DNA of 64,000 nucleotides from Salipiger aestuarii (GTDB lineage: Bacteria; Pseudomonadota; Alphaproteobacteria; Rhodobacterales; Rhodobacteraceae): NCBI RefSeq assembly GCF_003259905.1, contig NZ_QLMG01000007.1:1-64000 (forward strand), written 5' to 3'. The number at the start of each line of letters is the position of its first letter. The stretch's first letter is position 1. The notes under the pieces are model-generated. The model did no database searches. It was not told the DNA's origin and saw only the letters and a program-made list of their open reading frames with translations. This document shows positions 34,796 through 43,828 of the stretch, piece after piece. The translations under genes were made by a program, and so were the position numbers.

Positions 34796-36027
34796 TCCAT
34801 CAACTCGCGTTTCGGGGGCGTTTCGCCGTCGCCGTAGCCGGTGAACAGGTTCGACAGGCGCAGCGCCTCGATATGGATGTTGAAGTCAGCCTCGACCGTG
34901 GCGCGCCCCACCGCGCCCATTACCCGCCGCTGATCGGCGCTGCCCAGCATCTGCTCGATGGCCTCGCTCAGGGCGTGGGCATCGCCGGGGGGCACCAGCA
35001 GCCCGCTTTCCCAGTGGCTGACCAGTTCGGGGATGCCGGCGATCCGGGTCGCGATGACCGGAACACCGGCGGCCATCGCCTCCATCAGCACGACGGGAAC
35101 GCCTTCGGCGAAGCTGGGCAGCACGAAGACATCGGTCTGGGACAGCGCCTCGGCGACCGCGTCCTGGCTTTGATAGCCAAGGAACAGCACCTGTTCACCC
35201 AGCGGTTTTGCCCGCTCTTCCAATGCGGCGCGGTCGGGTCCGTCGCCGATCAGCGCAAGGCGCAGTCCGGGATAGCGCGGCGCAAGCTCGGCCACCGCGT
35301 CCAGCAGGATCGGCACGCCCTTGACCCCCGCCAGACGCCCGACGAACAGCAGGACCTGCCCCTTGTGCGGCGCCGTGTCATAGCGGTCGGGGTCGATGCC
35401 GCAATGAACGACGTGCAACTTGTCCCAATGCGCCGGGTCCGCGAAACACATCAGTTGCGAGCGGCAGTAATCGGAAATGCAGGCGACAAAGCGCGCGCGC
35501 GCGGCTTTTTCATCAATACGCCAGTGGGCGGGTTCGAAAAAGATGTCCGGCCCGTGGATGGTAAAGCTGTAGGGGATGCCCGACAGTTCCGACGCCAGCA
35601 TCGCCACGGTGCAGGACGCCTTGGCGATGTGATTGTGCAGGTGGTCGATTTTTTCGCGCTTCAGCCGGTCGGCAAGCACCGCCGCTTCCAGGAAATAGGC
35701 AAGGTTGTAGGCGCGGCCCCTGATCCCCCTGGGCGCGGTGCCCCAGGCCAGTTTCAGCGCGCGCAGGTAGCGCAGCGGGGTCAGGGCGAACCGCAGCTGC
35801 GCCTTGACAAGGCGAAACGGGTTCTTCGCGGCGGACAGGACGCGAAAGGTGCGCGCGTGTTCGTCGCGCTGTTCTGGGCCGACCAGATGCTCGGCCCCGG
35901 TGGTGCGGATCGAGCAGGTCAGCACCTCGTGCCCGATGTCGCGCAGCGCGGCGATCTCGCGCTGGATGAAGGTGTCGGAGGCGCGGGGGTATTCCCCCGT
36001 CAGGTAGGCGAGTTTCGGTAGGCTCAT
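34792..36027 (-). CDS. GT4-family glycosyltransferase
   Basis: 411 residues, GT-B fold. The N-terminus PKLAYLTGEYPRASDTFIQREI is typical of exopolysaccharide GT4 enzymes. The C-terminal half shows LLFVGRLAGVKGVPILLDA, LIGDGPDRAALEE and SFAEGVPVVLMEAMAAGVPVIAT with the E-x7-E motif. It overlaps both neighbours by four bases (epimerase upstream, GT2 downstream), placing it in one coupled transcript running from the MocA gene at 38110 to the fusion gene at 31737. Confidence 0.9.
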   Translation of the reverse strand: MSLPKLAYLTGEYPRASDTFIQREIAALRDIGHEVLTCSIRTTGAEHLVGPEQRDEHARTFRVLSAAKNPFRLVKAQLRFALTPLRYLRALKLAWGTAPRGIRGRAYNLAYFLEAAVLADRLKREKIDHLHNHIAKASCTVAMLASELSGIPYSFTIHGPDIFFEPAHWRIDEKAARARFVACISDYCRSQLMCFADPAHWDKLHVVHCGIDPDRYDTAPHKGQVLLFVGRLAGVKGVPILLDAVAELAPRYPGLRLALIGDGPDRAALEERAKPLGEQVLFLGYQSQDAVAEALSQTDVFVLPSFAEGVPVVLMEAMAAGVPVIATRIAGIPELVSHWESGLLVPPGDAHALSEAIEQMLGSADQRRVMGAVGRATVEADFNIHIEALRLSNLFTGYGDGETPPKRELME

Positions 36028-36986
36028 CTGTCTGCTCTCATGCTTGCGTCGAGCATGTCTTCTAGTGGCGCATCATCATGGCCGCCAAGGGTTTCGCGCA
36101 GGGCGGTGTTGGGCCATTTCAAAGGCATGATCCGGGCACGCAGCGGAGCCTCGCGCAGCAGGCCGGGCAAATGGGCCGACAGGGGCGATAGCACTCGGGT
36201 GAGCGCAAGCCACACCCGCCACGGCAGCGGGATCGCCAGGCGCGGCCATCCGGCGCGCTGACGATGCGCCGCGACAAAGCGGGCGCGCGTCGGGCGGTCG
36301 TCGTCGATCACGTTCAGCGCAACGATGCCGCCGGGGTCTATCAGCGCCGCCGACACCAGCGCGCGGGCGCAGTGGGTCACATGGGTCAGCGGCAGATCCC
36401 CGTCAGAGGTCAGCGTGATGGTCACCGGCCCCGCGTCCACCCCGTTCAGTGCGTGCCAGCTGCGCCCCGGCCCCCAGACCGCGCCGGGGCGCATCAGCCA
36501 CAGCGGCGCGCCGCGTGCCCGCGCCAGCGTTTCCTGTGCAAGCTTGGCGTTGGCATAGGTGTCGGGCGCAGCGCCTTCGGCGAACAGCGGGCTGGTTTCG
36601 GTGATCGTGCCGCCGGGCAGGGCGCGCCCGGTGTCGTAGACGGTGATCGAACTGACCAGCACCAGCCGCATCGCATCGGGCAGGGCCGCCAGCAGATGCG
36701 CCGTGCCTTTCAGCGTGTCCCGCGCGGCGGCGTCGGCATCGCCGCCCGGATGCGCCGCCGCATGGATCACGGCGCCACAGCCCCGCAACGCACCGGACAG
36801 CGCCTTGACCGACGCGGGATCGGACAGATCCGCCCGCACCAGCGTGACGCCGCCATCCCATTCGGGCGCAACCGTGCGGCGCACCACCGCGACCACCTGC
36901 AAGCCCTGCGCGCGGGCCTGTGCCACCGCCGCGCGACCGATAAAGCCGCCCGCCCCGGTGATGAGGATGCGGCCTATGTCGCCCAA
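36024..36986 (-). CDS. NAD-dependent epimerase/dehydratase
   Basis: About 320 residues, extended SDR fold: RILITGAGGFIGRAAVAQA (cofactor loop), VIHAAAHPGG, a serine region VLVSSITVYDTGR, and a candidate catalytic Tyr/Lys in DTYANAKLAQE. There is no ATG near the fold start. The best start is a TTG at 36986 that overlaps the end of the preceding oxidoreductase gene, and the frame stays open further upstream, so the start is uncertain. It should modify a nucleotide sugar or a lipid-linked sugar together with its oxidoreductase neighbour. Confidence 0.82.
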   Translation of the reverse strand: MGDIGRILITGAGGFIGRAAVAQARAQGLQVVAVVRRTVAPEWDGGVTLVRADLSDPASVKALSGALRGCGAVIHAAAHPGGDADAAARDTLKGTAHLLAALPDAMRLVLVSSITVYDTGRALPGGTITETSPLFAEGAAPDTYANAKLAQETLARARGAPLWLMRPGAVWGPGRSWHALNGVDAGPVTITLTSDGDLPLTHVTHCARALVSAALIDPGGIVALNVIDDDRPTRARFVAAHRQRAGWPRLAIPLPWRVWLALTRVLSPLSAHLPGLLREAPLRARIMPLKWPNTALRETLGGHDDAPLEDMLDASMRADR

Positions 36987-38110
36987 GGCATCGGATCCAG
37001 CGGATCGCAGCGGGTGGTCATGGTCCGCGCGCCCGAGGTTTCGCCGGCGTTCTGGATCGCAAGGGTAACCTCGGTCATGTGCAGCGCGAAATCGTCCGTG
37101 AGGCGGCAGGGGCGGTTGTGCTCCAGCGCATCCAGCATCTCGGCCGGGCCAAGCATGAAATTCATCGCGGCCGCGCCCCAGCGCCTGACCTTTGGATGGG
37201 TCGGCTGGTCCAGCCGGTAGCGGCGGGGAAAAGGGTGTTCCATCAGGCGGCGCCGGATGGTCACGCGTTTGGCAAAGCGGACCTTGGCGGCGTTGTCCCA
37301 CGCAGCCTTGCAGCTGAGAACGCCCTTGTCGCCGACGATGCGGATGGAATGGTCATGCGGGGCCACGACCGAACAGGTCAACCGCGTCACCGGGCCGTTG
37401 TCGAAAAACAGCGTCGCCACCGACAGGTCCGGCGCCATGGGCCCCTGACCCAACTTGTCCGGCACGGTTTCGACGCTGGCGGCGACCACCGTGCGCACCG
37501 ATCCGAACCACCCGATCAGCCAGCCCAGATAATAGCCTGCGTGTTCCAGCGTGCAGCCGACACGGAATTCATCTCCAGCCGGCCAGGGCGCACCGCTTTC
37601 CGTCATCCATTTGTCATAGGCGGCCTGCGGGACGAACCCGTCGTCAAGTTCGGCATAGATGGCGCGCGGTGTGCCCGCGATGCCGCGGCGCAGGGCGTGG
37701 CCCAGGGTCTGCGCGGCCTCGCCCAGCACCGAGCAGGGGGCCGACACCAGCAACAGGCCCTTTTGCCGCGCAAGGCCGTGCAGTACGACCGCTTCGGCCA
37801 TGTCCATCGCCAGCGGCTTTTCCGAATAGACGTGATGCCCGGCCTCCAGGCAGGCGCGGTTCAGCGCGTAGTGCGCCCCCGGATTGGTCAGGTTGAGAAC
37901 AACGCCGCCCGCCGGAGCAGAGGCCAGAAATTCGCCCAGAGACCCCGCCGCCCGAACGCCCCAATAGGCGCAGAAGCGGTCCAGCCGCGCGGCGTCGTGG
38001 TCGTAGACCGTCGCGATTCCGATCCCCGGCATGGCCTTCAGCGAGCGCATGTACAGGTCCGCGACAAAGCCGCACCCGAGTATCGAAAGCCGCCGCACTA
38101 TGCGCCCCAC
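36974..38110 (-). CDS. Gfo/Idh/MocA-family oxidoreductase
   Basis: About 378 residues from a GTG at 38110; an ATG at 38332 would add 74 residues that do not look like part of the fold, so that start is rejected with moderate confidence. RRLSILGCGFVADLYMRSL is the NAD-binding fingerprint and YSEKPLAMDMAEAV carries the EKP motif. CTLEHAGYYLGWLIGWFG is the equivalent of the catalytic-histidine helix. It is the first gene of a minus-strand operon (oxidoreductase, epimerase, GT4, GT2, fusion protein). It probably oxidises or reduces a sugar substrate; which one is unknown. Confidence 0.82.
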   Translation of the reverse strand: MGRIVRRLSILGCGFVADLYMRSLKAMPGIGIATVYDHDAARLDRFCAYWGVRAAGSLGEFLASAPAGGVVLNLTNPGAHYALNRACLEAGHHVYSEKPLAMDMAEAVVLHGLARQKGLLLVSAPCSVLGEAAQTLGHALRRGIAGTPRAIYAELDDGFVPQAAYDKWMTESGAPWPAGDEFRVGCTLEHAGYYLGWLIGWFGSVRTVVAASVETVPDKLGQGPMAPDLSVATLFFDNGPVTRLTCSVVAPHDHSIRIVGDKGVLSCKAAWDNAAKVRFAKRVTIRRRLMEHPFPRRYRLDQPTHPKVRRWGAAAMNFMLGPAEMLDALEHNRPCRLTDDFALHMTEVTLAIQNAGETSGARTMTTRCDPLDPMPWAT

Positions 38111-38385
38111 GCGGGTTTCCGCCGCCGCCTTGGTTTCGCCAAAGTTGTCATTGCAATCCCTGCTGATGATTCTTTCCGGGCCGATCGAGGTTGTCAAAGC
38201 CGACAACTGTGACAAGATTTCGGCACGCCGCCTGAACAATCGCATTGTGCGGCGCGTGTTGCCAGTCGGCGCGGAAACAATCAGGTGTTTGTGTTCGCTT
38301 TGTGGGCTGTGAGAAACGCTATTTTCTTTCATTTATGCAATTTTGAGGTAAAAGTGTGGCGGGGGCCCGAAGGGGTAGTACTGTG

Positions 38386-39168
38386 ATGAATTTCACGATT
38401 GTAGGCGAAAATATCTCGGTGAATGTGCCGACAAAAGCGGCACTTCTGGCTCGTGTCGCAAAGCGGCTTGCCCAAAAGCAGGGCTTTGCGCTGGCCACCA
38501 TCAATCTGGACCATCTGGTCAAGCTGCGCACCTCGCAGACGTTCCGCGCCGCTTATGTCGCGCAGGATTTCGTGGTGGCCGATGGTCATCCCATCGTCTG
38601 GATGTCGCGCCTTGCCGGTCGCCCCGTCGAATTGATGCCGGGGTCGGACATAATCGTGCCGCTGGCGAAGCTCGCCGCGCGCCAGGGCGTCAGCGTGGCG
38701 CTTGTGGGCAGCCGATCCGAAACGCTTGAGGCGGCGAAATCCTATCTTGAACGGGAAATCCGCGACCTGAAGGTTGTGCTGACCCTCGCCCCGCCGATGG
38801 GGTTCGATGCCAGCTCCGAGGACGCGAACAAGCTGCTTGCCAAGGTCGCCGCCTCTGGCGCGGGGCTGTGCTTTGTCGCGATGGGGGCGCCCAAGCAGGA
38901 AGTGCTGGCCGCCGCCGGGCGCAGGGTCGCGCCGAACGTGGGGTTTGCCAGTATCGGTGCCGGGCTCGATTTCTTTGCGGGGGCGCAATCGCGCGCACCG
39001 AACTGGGTGCGGGCCTATGCGCTGGAATGGCTGTGGCGCGCGCTCAGCGATCCCAGGCGGCTTGGTCTGCGATATCTCAAATGTCTGGGGGTCCTGCCCG
39101 GTCAGTTGCTGCGTGCGGCGCTGCAAAGACTGCGTGACGTCGCGCATCACCGGCAGGTGCCGCACTGA
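38386..39168 (+). CDS. WecG/TagA/CpsF-family glycosyltransferase (GT26)
   Basis: 260 residues. The ATG at 38386 follows AAGGGGTAG. FALATINLDHLVKLRTSQTF, FVVADGHPIVWMSRLAGRP and CFVAMGAPKQEVLAAAGRR are the three conserved GT26 blocks, and the C-terminal basic/Trp region (NWVRAYALEWLWRALSDPRR) is the usual membrane-association element. These enzymes add the second sugar to an undecaprenyl-diphosphate-linked first sugar, so it is likely an early step of repeat-unit synthesis. It is divergent from the MocA gene, with about 275 bases between starts, including an AT-rich patch near 38320-38350. Confidence 0.93.
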   Translation: MNFTIVGENISVNVPTKAALLARVAKRLAQKQGFALATINLDHLVKLRTSQTFRAAYVAQDFVVADGHPIVWMSRLAGRPVELMPGSDIIVPLAKLAARQGVSVALVGSRSETLEAAKSYLEREIRDLKVVLTLAPPMGFDASSEDANKLLAKVAASGAGLCFVAMGAPKQEVLAAAGRRVAPNVGFASIGAGLDFFAGAQSRAPNWVRAYALEWLWRALSDPRRLGLRYLKCLGVLPGQLLRAALQRLRDVAHHRQVPH

Positions 39169-39174
39169 AGCGGC

Positions 39175-39942
39175 TCAGGGGCCAAGGCGCCGTGGCCGGG
39201 GACGCCGCATCAACAGCAGATCCTTGACCCGCCCCTTGATCCCGCGCGGCGGCAACAGCTCGTGATCCATTTCAAAGACGGTGCCGGTCAGCGTTTCATC
39301 CATGCTGAGCGCCAGTTCAACGCCCCACGCCGCCGCGATTTCGGGGGCAAGTCCGTCGGGGATGCCCATCCCCGTCTGCAACATGCCCGGCAGCCAGTCG
39401 CCGATGACGATGCCGGGGAACCGGTCCGCCAGATCCGCGACCAGGGCCCGCGTCAGAAGGCGCGCGGCGCCCTTGGACACCGAATAGGCCGAGGACGCGG
39501 GCAGCGGCGCGATGTCGGCAAAGCTTGCCACGTTCAGAATGCGCCCGCGCCCGGTGTCGCACATTTGCGCCAACGCGGCAGCCGAACAGGCCGCGACCCC
39601 GCCAAGGTTGGTCGCGACGGTCCGCATGAAGCTTTCGGCGGTCTCGTCCAGGAAATCGCGTTTCGGATAGACCGCGGCGTTGTTGATGAGCAGCGCGATG
39701 CCGCCCCGCGCTCCGAGCGCGGCAAAGGCATCGCGCACCGCCGCCCCGTCGCTGACATCCAGCGTCAGGGCGATGAACCGCTCCCCCGCCAGCGCCCCGG
39801 TGTGCGCCAGCGTTTCGGAGCGGCGGCCGGTTCCCGCAACGGTGAACCCGCGCCGGCACAGCGCAACCGATAGGGCCCGCCCAAGGCCCGACCCCGCGCC
39901 GGTGACAACGGCGATGCCGTCCAGGGGGGTAAGCTGTGTCAT
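39175..39942 (-). CDS. Short-chain dehydrogenase/reductase
   Basis: 255 residues, classical SDR: VVTGAGSGLGRALSVALCRR (cofactor), LLINNAAVYPKRD (NNAA motif), ASFADIAPLPASSAYSVSKGA with catalytic Ser and Tyr-x3-Lys. The start ATG overlaps the stop codon of the GMC oxidoreductase gene. The substrate is unknown; coupling to a GMC oxidoreductase suggests sequential oxidation and reduction of the same alcohol or sugar. Confidence 0.88.
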   Translation of the reverse strand: MTQLTPLDGIAVVTGAGSGLGRALSVALCRRGFTVAGTGRRSETLAHTGALAGERFIALTLDVSDGAAVRDAFAALGARGGIALLINNAAVYPKRDFLDETAESFMRTVATNLGGVAACSAAALAQMCDTGRGRILNVASFADIAPLPASSAYSVSKGAARLLTRALVADLADRFPGIVIGDWLPGMLQTGMGIPDGLAPEIAAAWGVELALSMDETLTGTVFEMDHELLPPRGIKGRVKDLLLMRRPRPRRLGP

Positions 39943-41486
39943 GTGTCCCTCGTGATGGCATCGGCAACGCGCAGGGCGTTGGCGGCGATGGTCAGCGACG
40001 GGTTCACCCCCATCGAGCTTGGCATGAACGACGCGTCTGCGCACCACAGGTTGGCCAGCCCATGCGCCCGGCACTCCGGATCCAGCACCGAACGCGCGGC
40101 ATCGCTGCCAAAGCGCAGCGTGCCGCTGGGGTGGCCAAAGTTCAGCTCGGGGTTTCGCCCCAGGAACATCCGCCTCTGCCCGCGCAACGCCCGCGCGATG
40201 GCGCGGCGAAAACTGGTGCGGCGGACGAGCAATTCGTCGTGGATCCGGTAATCGATCGCCAGCGCGCGCCCTGGCAGCACGCGGTTTTGCGCGTAGGGGA
40301 GATCTTCGAGCAAGCCGACAAAGATCTGGGCATGGCCGAACAGCCGGGCAGCGATGGCGGCGGGCAGGCGGGTCAGTTGTCCCAGCCCCGGCACGGTGCG
40401 CAGCGCGGACCGGGCCAGCATCAGGTTCAGGTAGTGCACGATTTCGCCGTAAGAGGCGCGGATGCCCATGGCCTGGATCATGCCCAGCCGCGCGCCGTTT
40501 CCGTGATAGAGGTCGCGCAGGGCGATGGCCTTGGTCGCCCCCGCATCGGGGGTGCCGCGCGGAGGCCACAGCGCGAACATCTCGTTCAGGTGGAACATCA
40601 GGTTGCGCCCCACAAGACCCGAGCGGTTGGCCAGACCATCGGGCCAGACCTCGGACGTCGACGCCATCAGCAGGCGCGGTGAGTTCAGCGCGCCCCCCGC
40701 AAGCACCACGTTGCGGGCGCGGAACATGTGGATTTCATCGCCGACGCGGGTCTCGACCCCGGTGATGCGTGTGGTGCCCAGCAGGCGCGTAACCTCGGCC
40801 CGGTCGATCAGCGTGGCATTGCCGGTGGCCAGCGCCGGTTCCACCCCGGCAGAGCGGCCGTCCTTTTTGCACGCGGTCGGGCATTTGGTCCCCAGACAGT
40901 TCAGGCAACCGGGATCGCGGGCGATGGCTGTGTGCGCGAAATAGGGGTGCAGGCCCCGCTTTTCGAATGCCTTGAACAGGGCGGATTCGGTGGCGGTCAG
41001 CGGGGGCGGGGACGCCAGCGGCATCGGGGGATCCTGGCACAGCGGGTCGGGGGTGCCGTGCAGTCCGTAGAGTTGCGCGGCGCGGTCGAACCAGCCCGAC
41101 AGCGCGTCAAAACCGATCGGCCAGCCACCGGTCGGGTGGGGCCTGTCGGGCCGGGGCTCCAGATCGTGGCGTTCGGGCCGTTCCAGCGTGGCCGCGTAAA
41201 ACACCGAAGACCCCCCAACCCCCGCCCCGATCGGTGCATAGCCCGTCGACTCGCGCCCGTTCACACGCGCTGTCAGCGGGTCCGGCCAGAGGCCGCGCGC
41301 CAGCCGGGCCTCGGGCACGAAAATATCCGATAACCCGTTGCGTTCCGGCCGGTGCCCGGCCTGTCCCCGTTCCAGGAACAGCACCTTTTGCCCCGCCTCG
41401 GCGAGGGCCCGGCCTGCGGTGCCGCCTCCGACGCCGGTGCCGATGACGATGGCGTCCCAATAGATGTCCGCCGCCGGGTGGGTCAC
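39939..41486 (-). CDS. GMC-family oxidoreductase
   Basis: 515 residues. DAIVIGTGVGGGTAGRALAEAG is the FAD-binding motif, and GAGVGGSSVFYAATLERPE and NVVLAGGALNSPRLLMAS are GMC signatures. The C-terminus has HPSGTLRFGSDAARSVLDPE and the conserved MGVNPSLTIAANALRVAD. A Cys cluster (CLNCLGTKCPTACKKDG) marks the subgroup of GMC enzymes that may hold a metal or Fe-S site. The GTG at 41486 (VTHPAADIYW) overlaps the stop of the acyltransferase gene (GTGA). A cytosolic alcohol oxidase or dehydrogenase is likely; its presence in a glycan operon is unusual. Confidence 0.88.
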   Translation of the reverse strand: MTHPAADIYWDAIVIGTGVGGGTAGRALAEAGQKVLFLERGQAGHRPERNGLSDIFVPEARLARGLWPDPLTARVNGRESTGYAPIGAGVGGSSVFYAATLERPERHDLEPRPDRPHPTGGWPIGFDALSGWFDRAAQLYGLHGTPDPLCQDPPMPLASPPPLTATESALFKAFEKRGLHPYFAHTAIARDPGCLNCLGTKCPTACKKDGRSAGVEPALATGNATLIDRAEVTRLLGTTRITGVETRVGDEIHMFRARNVVLAGGALNSPRLLMASTSEVWPDGLANRSGLVGRNLMFHLNEMFALWPPRGTPDAGATKAIALRDLYHGNGARLGMIQAMGIRASYGEIVHYLNLMLARSALRTVPGLGQLTRLPAAIAARLFGHAQIFVGLLEDLPYAQNRVLPGRALAIDYRIHDELLVRRTSFRRAIARALRGQRRMFLGRNPELNFGHPSGTLRFGSDAARSVLDPECRAHGLANLWCADASFMPSSMGVNPSLTIAANALRVADAITRDT

Positions 41487-43600
41487 GATTCGGGTTCTTT
41501 TGTCGTCGGGCGGGCAAAGACCGGCGCGAACAGGGCGCGCAGATCGCGCGCGGCGGTGTTGGTCAGGTGGTTGTTGTCGAAGTAATAGCCCCTGCCGGCG
41601 ATCAGCGCATGGCAGGCTGTGGCGTCGCACAGGCTTGGCCAGGGGTCGATCCAGGTGATGACGCCGCTGTCGGAAAGCGCGCGCCAGGGCGCTTCGGCCG
41701 GGGCGACGCGCCGGTCAAGCGATGCCCTTGGGGTGTCGCTTTGCGCGACGGGGGCGCGGGCCAGCGGCCAGCCCGCGTGGGCTGCCTCGCGAGCGGCAAG
41801 GCGGCTGTCGTAATGCGCGATCTCGGGCGGCTGGCGCAGCACGAGGATTTCATCGAACCGGTCGAGCAGGGCGTTGACGGTGGCATTTTCCGCACGCGCC
41901 AGGATGTCGGCCTGAACGCCGCCGATGCGGGCAGGCGCATCGGTCGGATGCAGCGCGATGGTGTTGTGCGCGTCCAGTCCGATGCCGGTGCCGGTCGCGT
42001 AATAGGTCCAGCGTCCGACAAGCAGCACCTTGCGCAGGCTGGGCAGTCCTTGCAGCGCCTGCCGGATTTGCAGGTTCGCGTTGGTGCAGGCGGTGTCCTG
42101 GGCCAGCGTCGCGGCGCCTTCGACCTTGCGCAGGTCGAACAGCGGCGGGCAGCCGGCGCGCCACAGGATGATGGCGGGGGTGCCCGCCTCGTGGGCGGCC
42201 AGGTCCAGGCCTTCCTTGAAGGCGCGCACATGGCTGTCGCCCCAGACCAGCGCCCGCGGGGGGCCGTCCGGTCCGATGGGGCAGACATCCAGCCCCTCCA
42301 GCGGGCCTTCGGCGGGGGTGACGCAGCGCGACCAGTCCTGAAGGAAATCGGCTGAGGCGGCGATATGCGGCTGGGCTGACGGGCCGAAGCGGTCCGGCAG
42401 GCCGTCGTTGGTGTAAAGCCACCCGCCCAGGGCCAGCGCCGCGCAGGACACGGCGGCGGTGCCCGCGAACACCGCGCCGCCGGACAGTCGCGCCCGGCGC
42501 ACCGGCGTTTCGACATAGCGCCACGACAGGTAGGCGACGCCCACCGACAGTGCCATCCACAGCGCCGCTTCCAGCGGGCCGGCATAGTCCCGGCGCAGGT
42601 ATAGCGACAGGGTCAGCACAGGCCAGTGCCAGAGGTAAAGCGAATAGGACATGCGCCCCACCAGGACCATGCCGCGCCGTGACAGCAGCCGGTTGACCGG
42701 GTTGCGCCCGGTGCCGTTGGCCAGCAGCAACACCGTACCCAGCACCGCCGGACCCGCCAGCAGGCCGGGAAACATCGGCCCCGCCGGAACGAACAGCACC
42801 GAAGACAGCACCAGCCCCAGCCCCAGCCAGCTCAGCACCGCATGGCCGCGCCAGCGCCGCCCGGTCTCGCATCCCCAGATGGCCAGTAGCACGCCCGACA
42901 ACAGTTCCCACGCGCGAAAGGGAAACAGGTAGAACGTGGCCGTCTGTATCCTGGGGGTCAACGCGACGGACCCGGCCAGCGACAGCGCCCAGCAGCCGAT
43001 CAGCGCCGCGATCAGCGCACCACGTCTGCGCGACAGCAGCAGGATCAGCAGTGGCAGAAAGATATAAAACTGTTCCTCGACCGCGAGCGACCATGTGTGC
43101 AGCAGGGCCTTTTCATCCGACGCGGTGTCGAAATAGCCGGCCTGCCGAAAGAACAGCACGTTGGACAGATAGACCGTCGCGGCGATCAGTTGCTTGCCGA
43201 ATTCGCGAAATTCGAACGGCAGCAGCAGCGACCATGCAAACAGCGCCGTTACCGCGGCCATGGTGAAAAACGCGGGCGCGAGGCGTTTGAACCGGCGCAG
43301 GTAAAAGCGGGGCAGGTCGATTGTGCCGCGCGCGTCGTATTCGCGCCACAGGATGCCGCCGATCAGAAAGCCCGAGATGACGAAGAACACATCAACGCCG
43401 GTAAAGCCGCCGCCAAGGCCGGGCATGCCGAAATGGTAGAAAAACACCGCAAGAACGGCGATGGCGCGCAATCCGTCGATGTCGCTGCGATAGGGCAACG
43501 GCGCGGGGCCATCGGGCGCGCGAGACGCGGAAGGCTCCGCGGTGTCGGGCGGGCGCGCATGCGCGACGTCCGTGCTGTGGTCGGCCGGGGCCTTGCTCAT
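41483..43600 (-). CDS. Membrane O-acyltransferase with C-terminal SGNH domain (OafA-like)
   Basis: 705 residues. Residues about 40-390 are an acyltransferase-3 domain with about ten membrane helices: RSDIDGLRAIAVLAVFFYHFG, FTGVDVFFVISGFLIGGIL, RRFKRLAPAFF, and the HTWSLAVEEQFYIF motif. Residues about 440-705 form a periplasmic SGNH domain with ALVWGDSHVRAF (nucleophile Ser) and a DNNHLTNTAA (catalytic Asp/His) tail. It probably O-acetylates the surface glycan. The ATG at 43600 (MSKAPADHST) is chosen; the frame is open upstream but lacks a better start. First in a three-gene coupled operon. Confidence 0.92.
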   Translation of the reverse strand: MSKAPADHSTDVAHARPPDTAEPSASRAPDGPAPLPYRSDIDGLRAIAVLAVFFYHFGMPGLGGGFTGVDVFFVISGFLIGGILWREYDARGTIDLPRFYLRRFKRLAPAFFTMAAVTALFAWSLLLPFEFREFGKQLIAATVYLSNVLFFRQAGYFDTASDEKALLHTWSLAVEEQFYIFLPLLILLLSRRRGALIAALIGCWALSLAGSVALTPRIQTATFYLFPFRAWELLSGVLLAIWGCETGRRWRGHAVLSWLGLGLVLSSVLFVPAGPMFPGLLAGPAVLGTVLLLANGTGRNPVNRLLSRRGMVLVGRMSYSLYLWHWPVLTLSLYLRRDYAGPLEAALWMALSVGVAYLSWRYVETPVRRARLSGGAVFAGTAAVSCAALALGGWLYTNDGLPDRFGPSAQPHIAASADFLQDWSRCVTPAEGPLEGLDVCPIGPDGPPRALVWGDSHVRAFKEGLDLAAHEAGTPAIILWRAGCPPLFDLRKVEGAATLAQDTACTNANLQIRQALQGLPSLRKVLLVGRWTYYATGTGIGLDAHNTIALHPTDAPARIGGVQADILARAENATVNALLDRFDEILVLRQPPEIAHYDSRLAAREAAHAGWPLARAPVAQSDTPRASLDRRVAPAEAPWRALSDSGVITWIDPWPSLCDATACHALIAGRGYYFDNNHLTNTAARDLRALFAPVFARPTTKEPES

Positions 43601-43828
43601 TTGTGCAATCCGGGTTCTCCGGGTTCGTGATCGGACGCCCGTATGCGTTCGAGGTGCGCCGATTCCGCGTTTGCCCGGAAAATGCGGCGATACCATGGCG
43701 CGGGCGCGCCTTTCCCAAGGGTAACCGGCATTCCTTGCCATTCGGTCAACGTCGGCGGGGCTGTCCCGGCCCTTGCGGCGTCGCGCGCGTGTCGGTGGGG
43801 TACAGGGGCAGGGGCGGGGGCCATGACG

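Noticed and set aside
38111-38332. Longer N-terminus for the MocA oxidoreductase from an ATG at 38332
   Set aside because: The added residues do not match the family and there is no ribosome binding site; the Rossmann fold begins right after the GTG at 38110.
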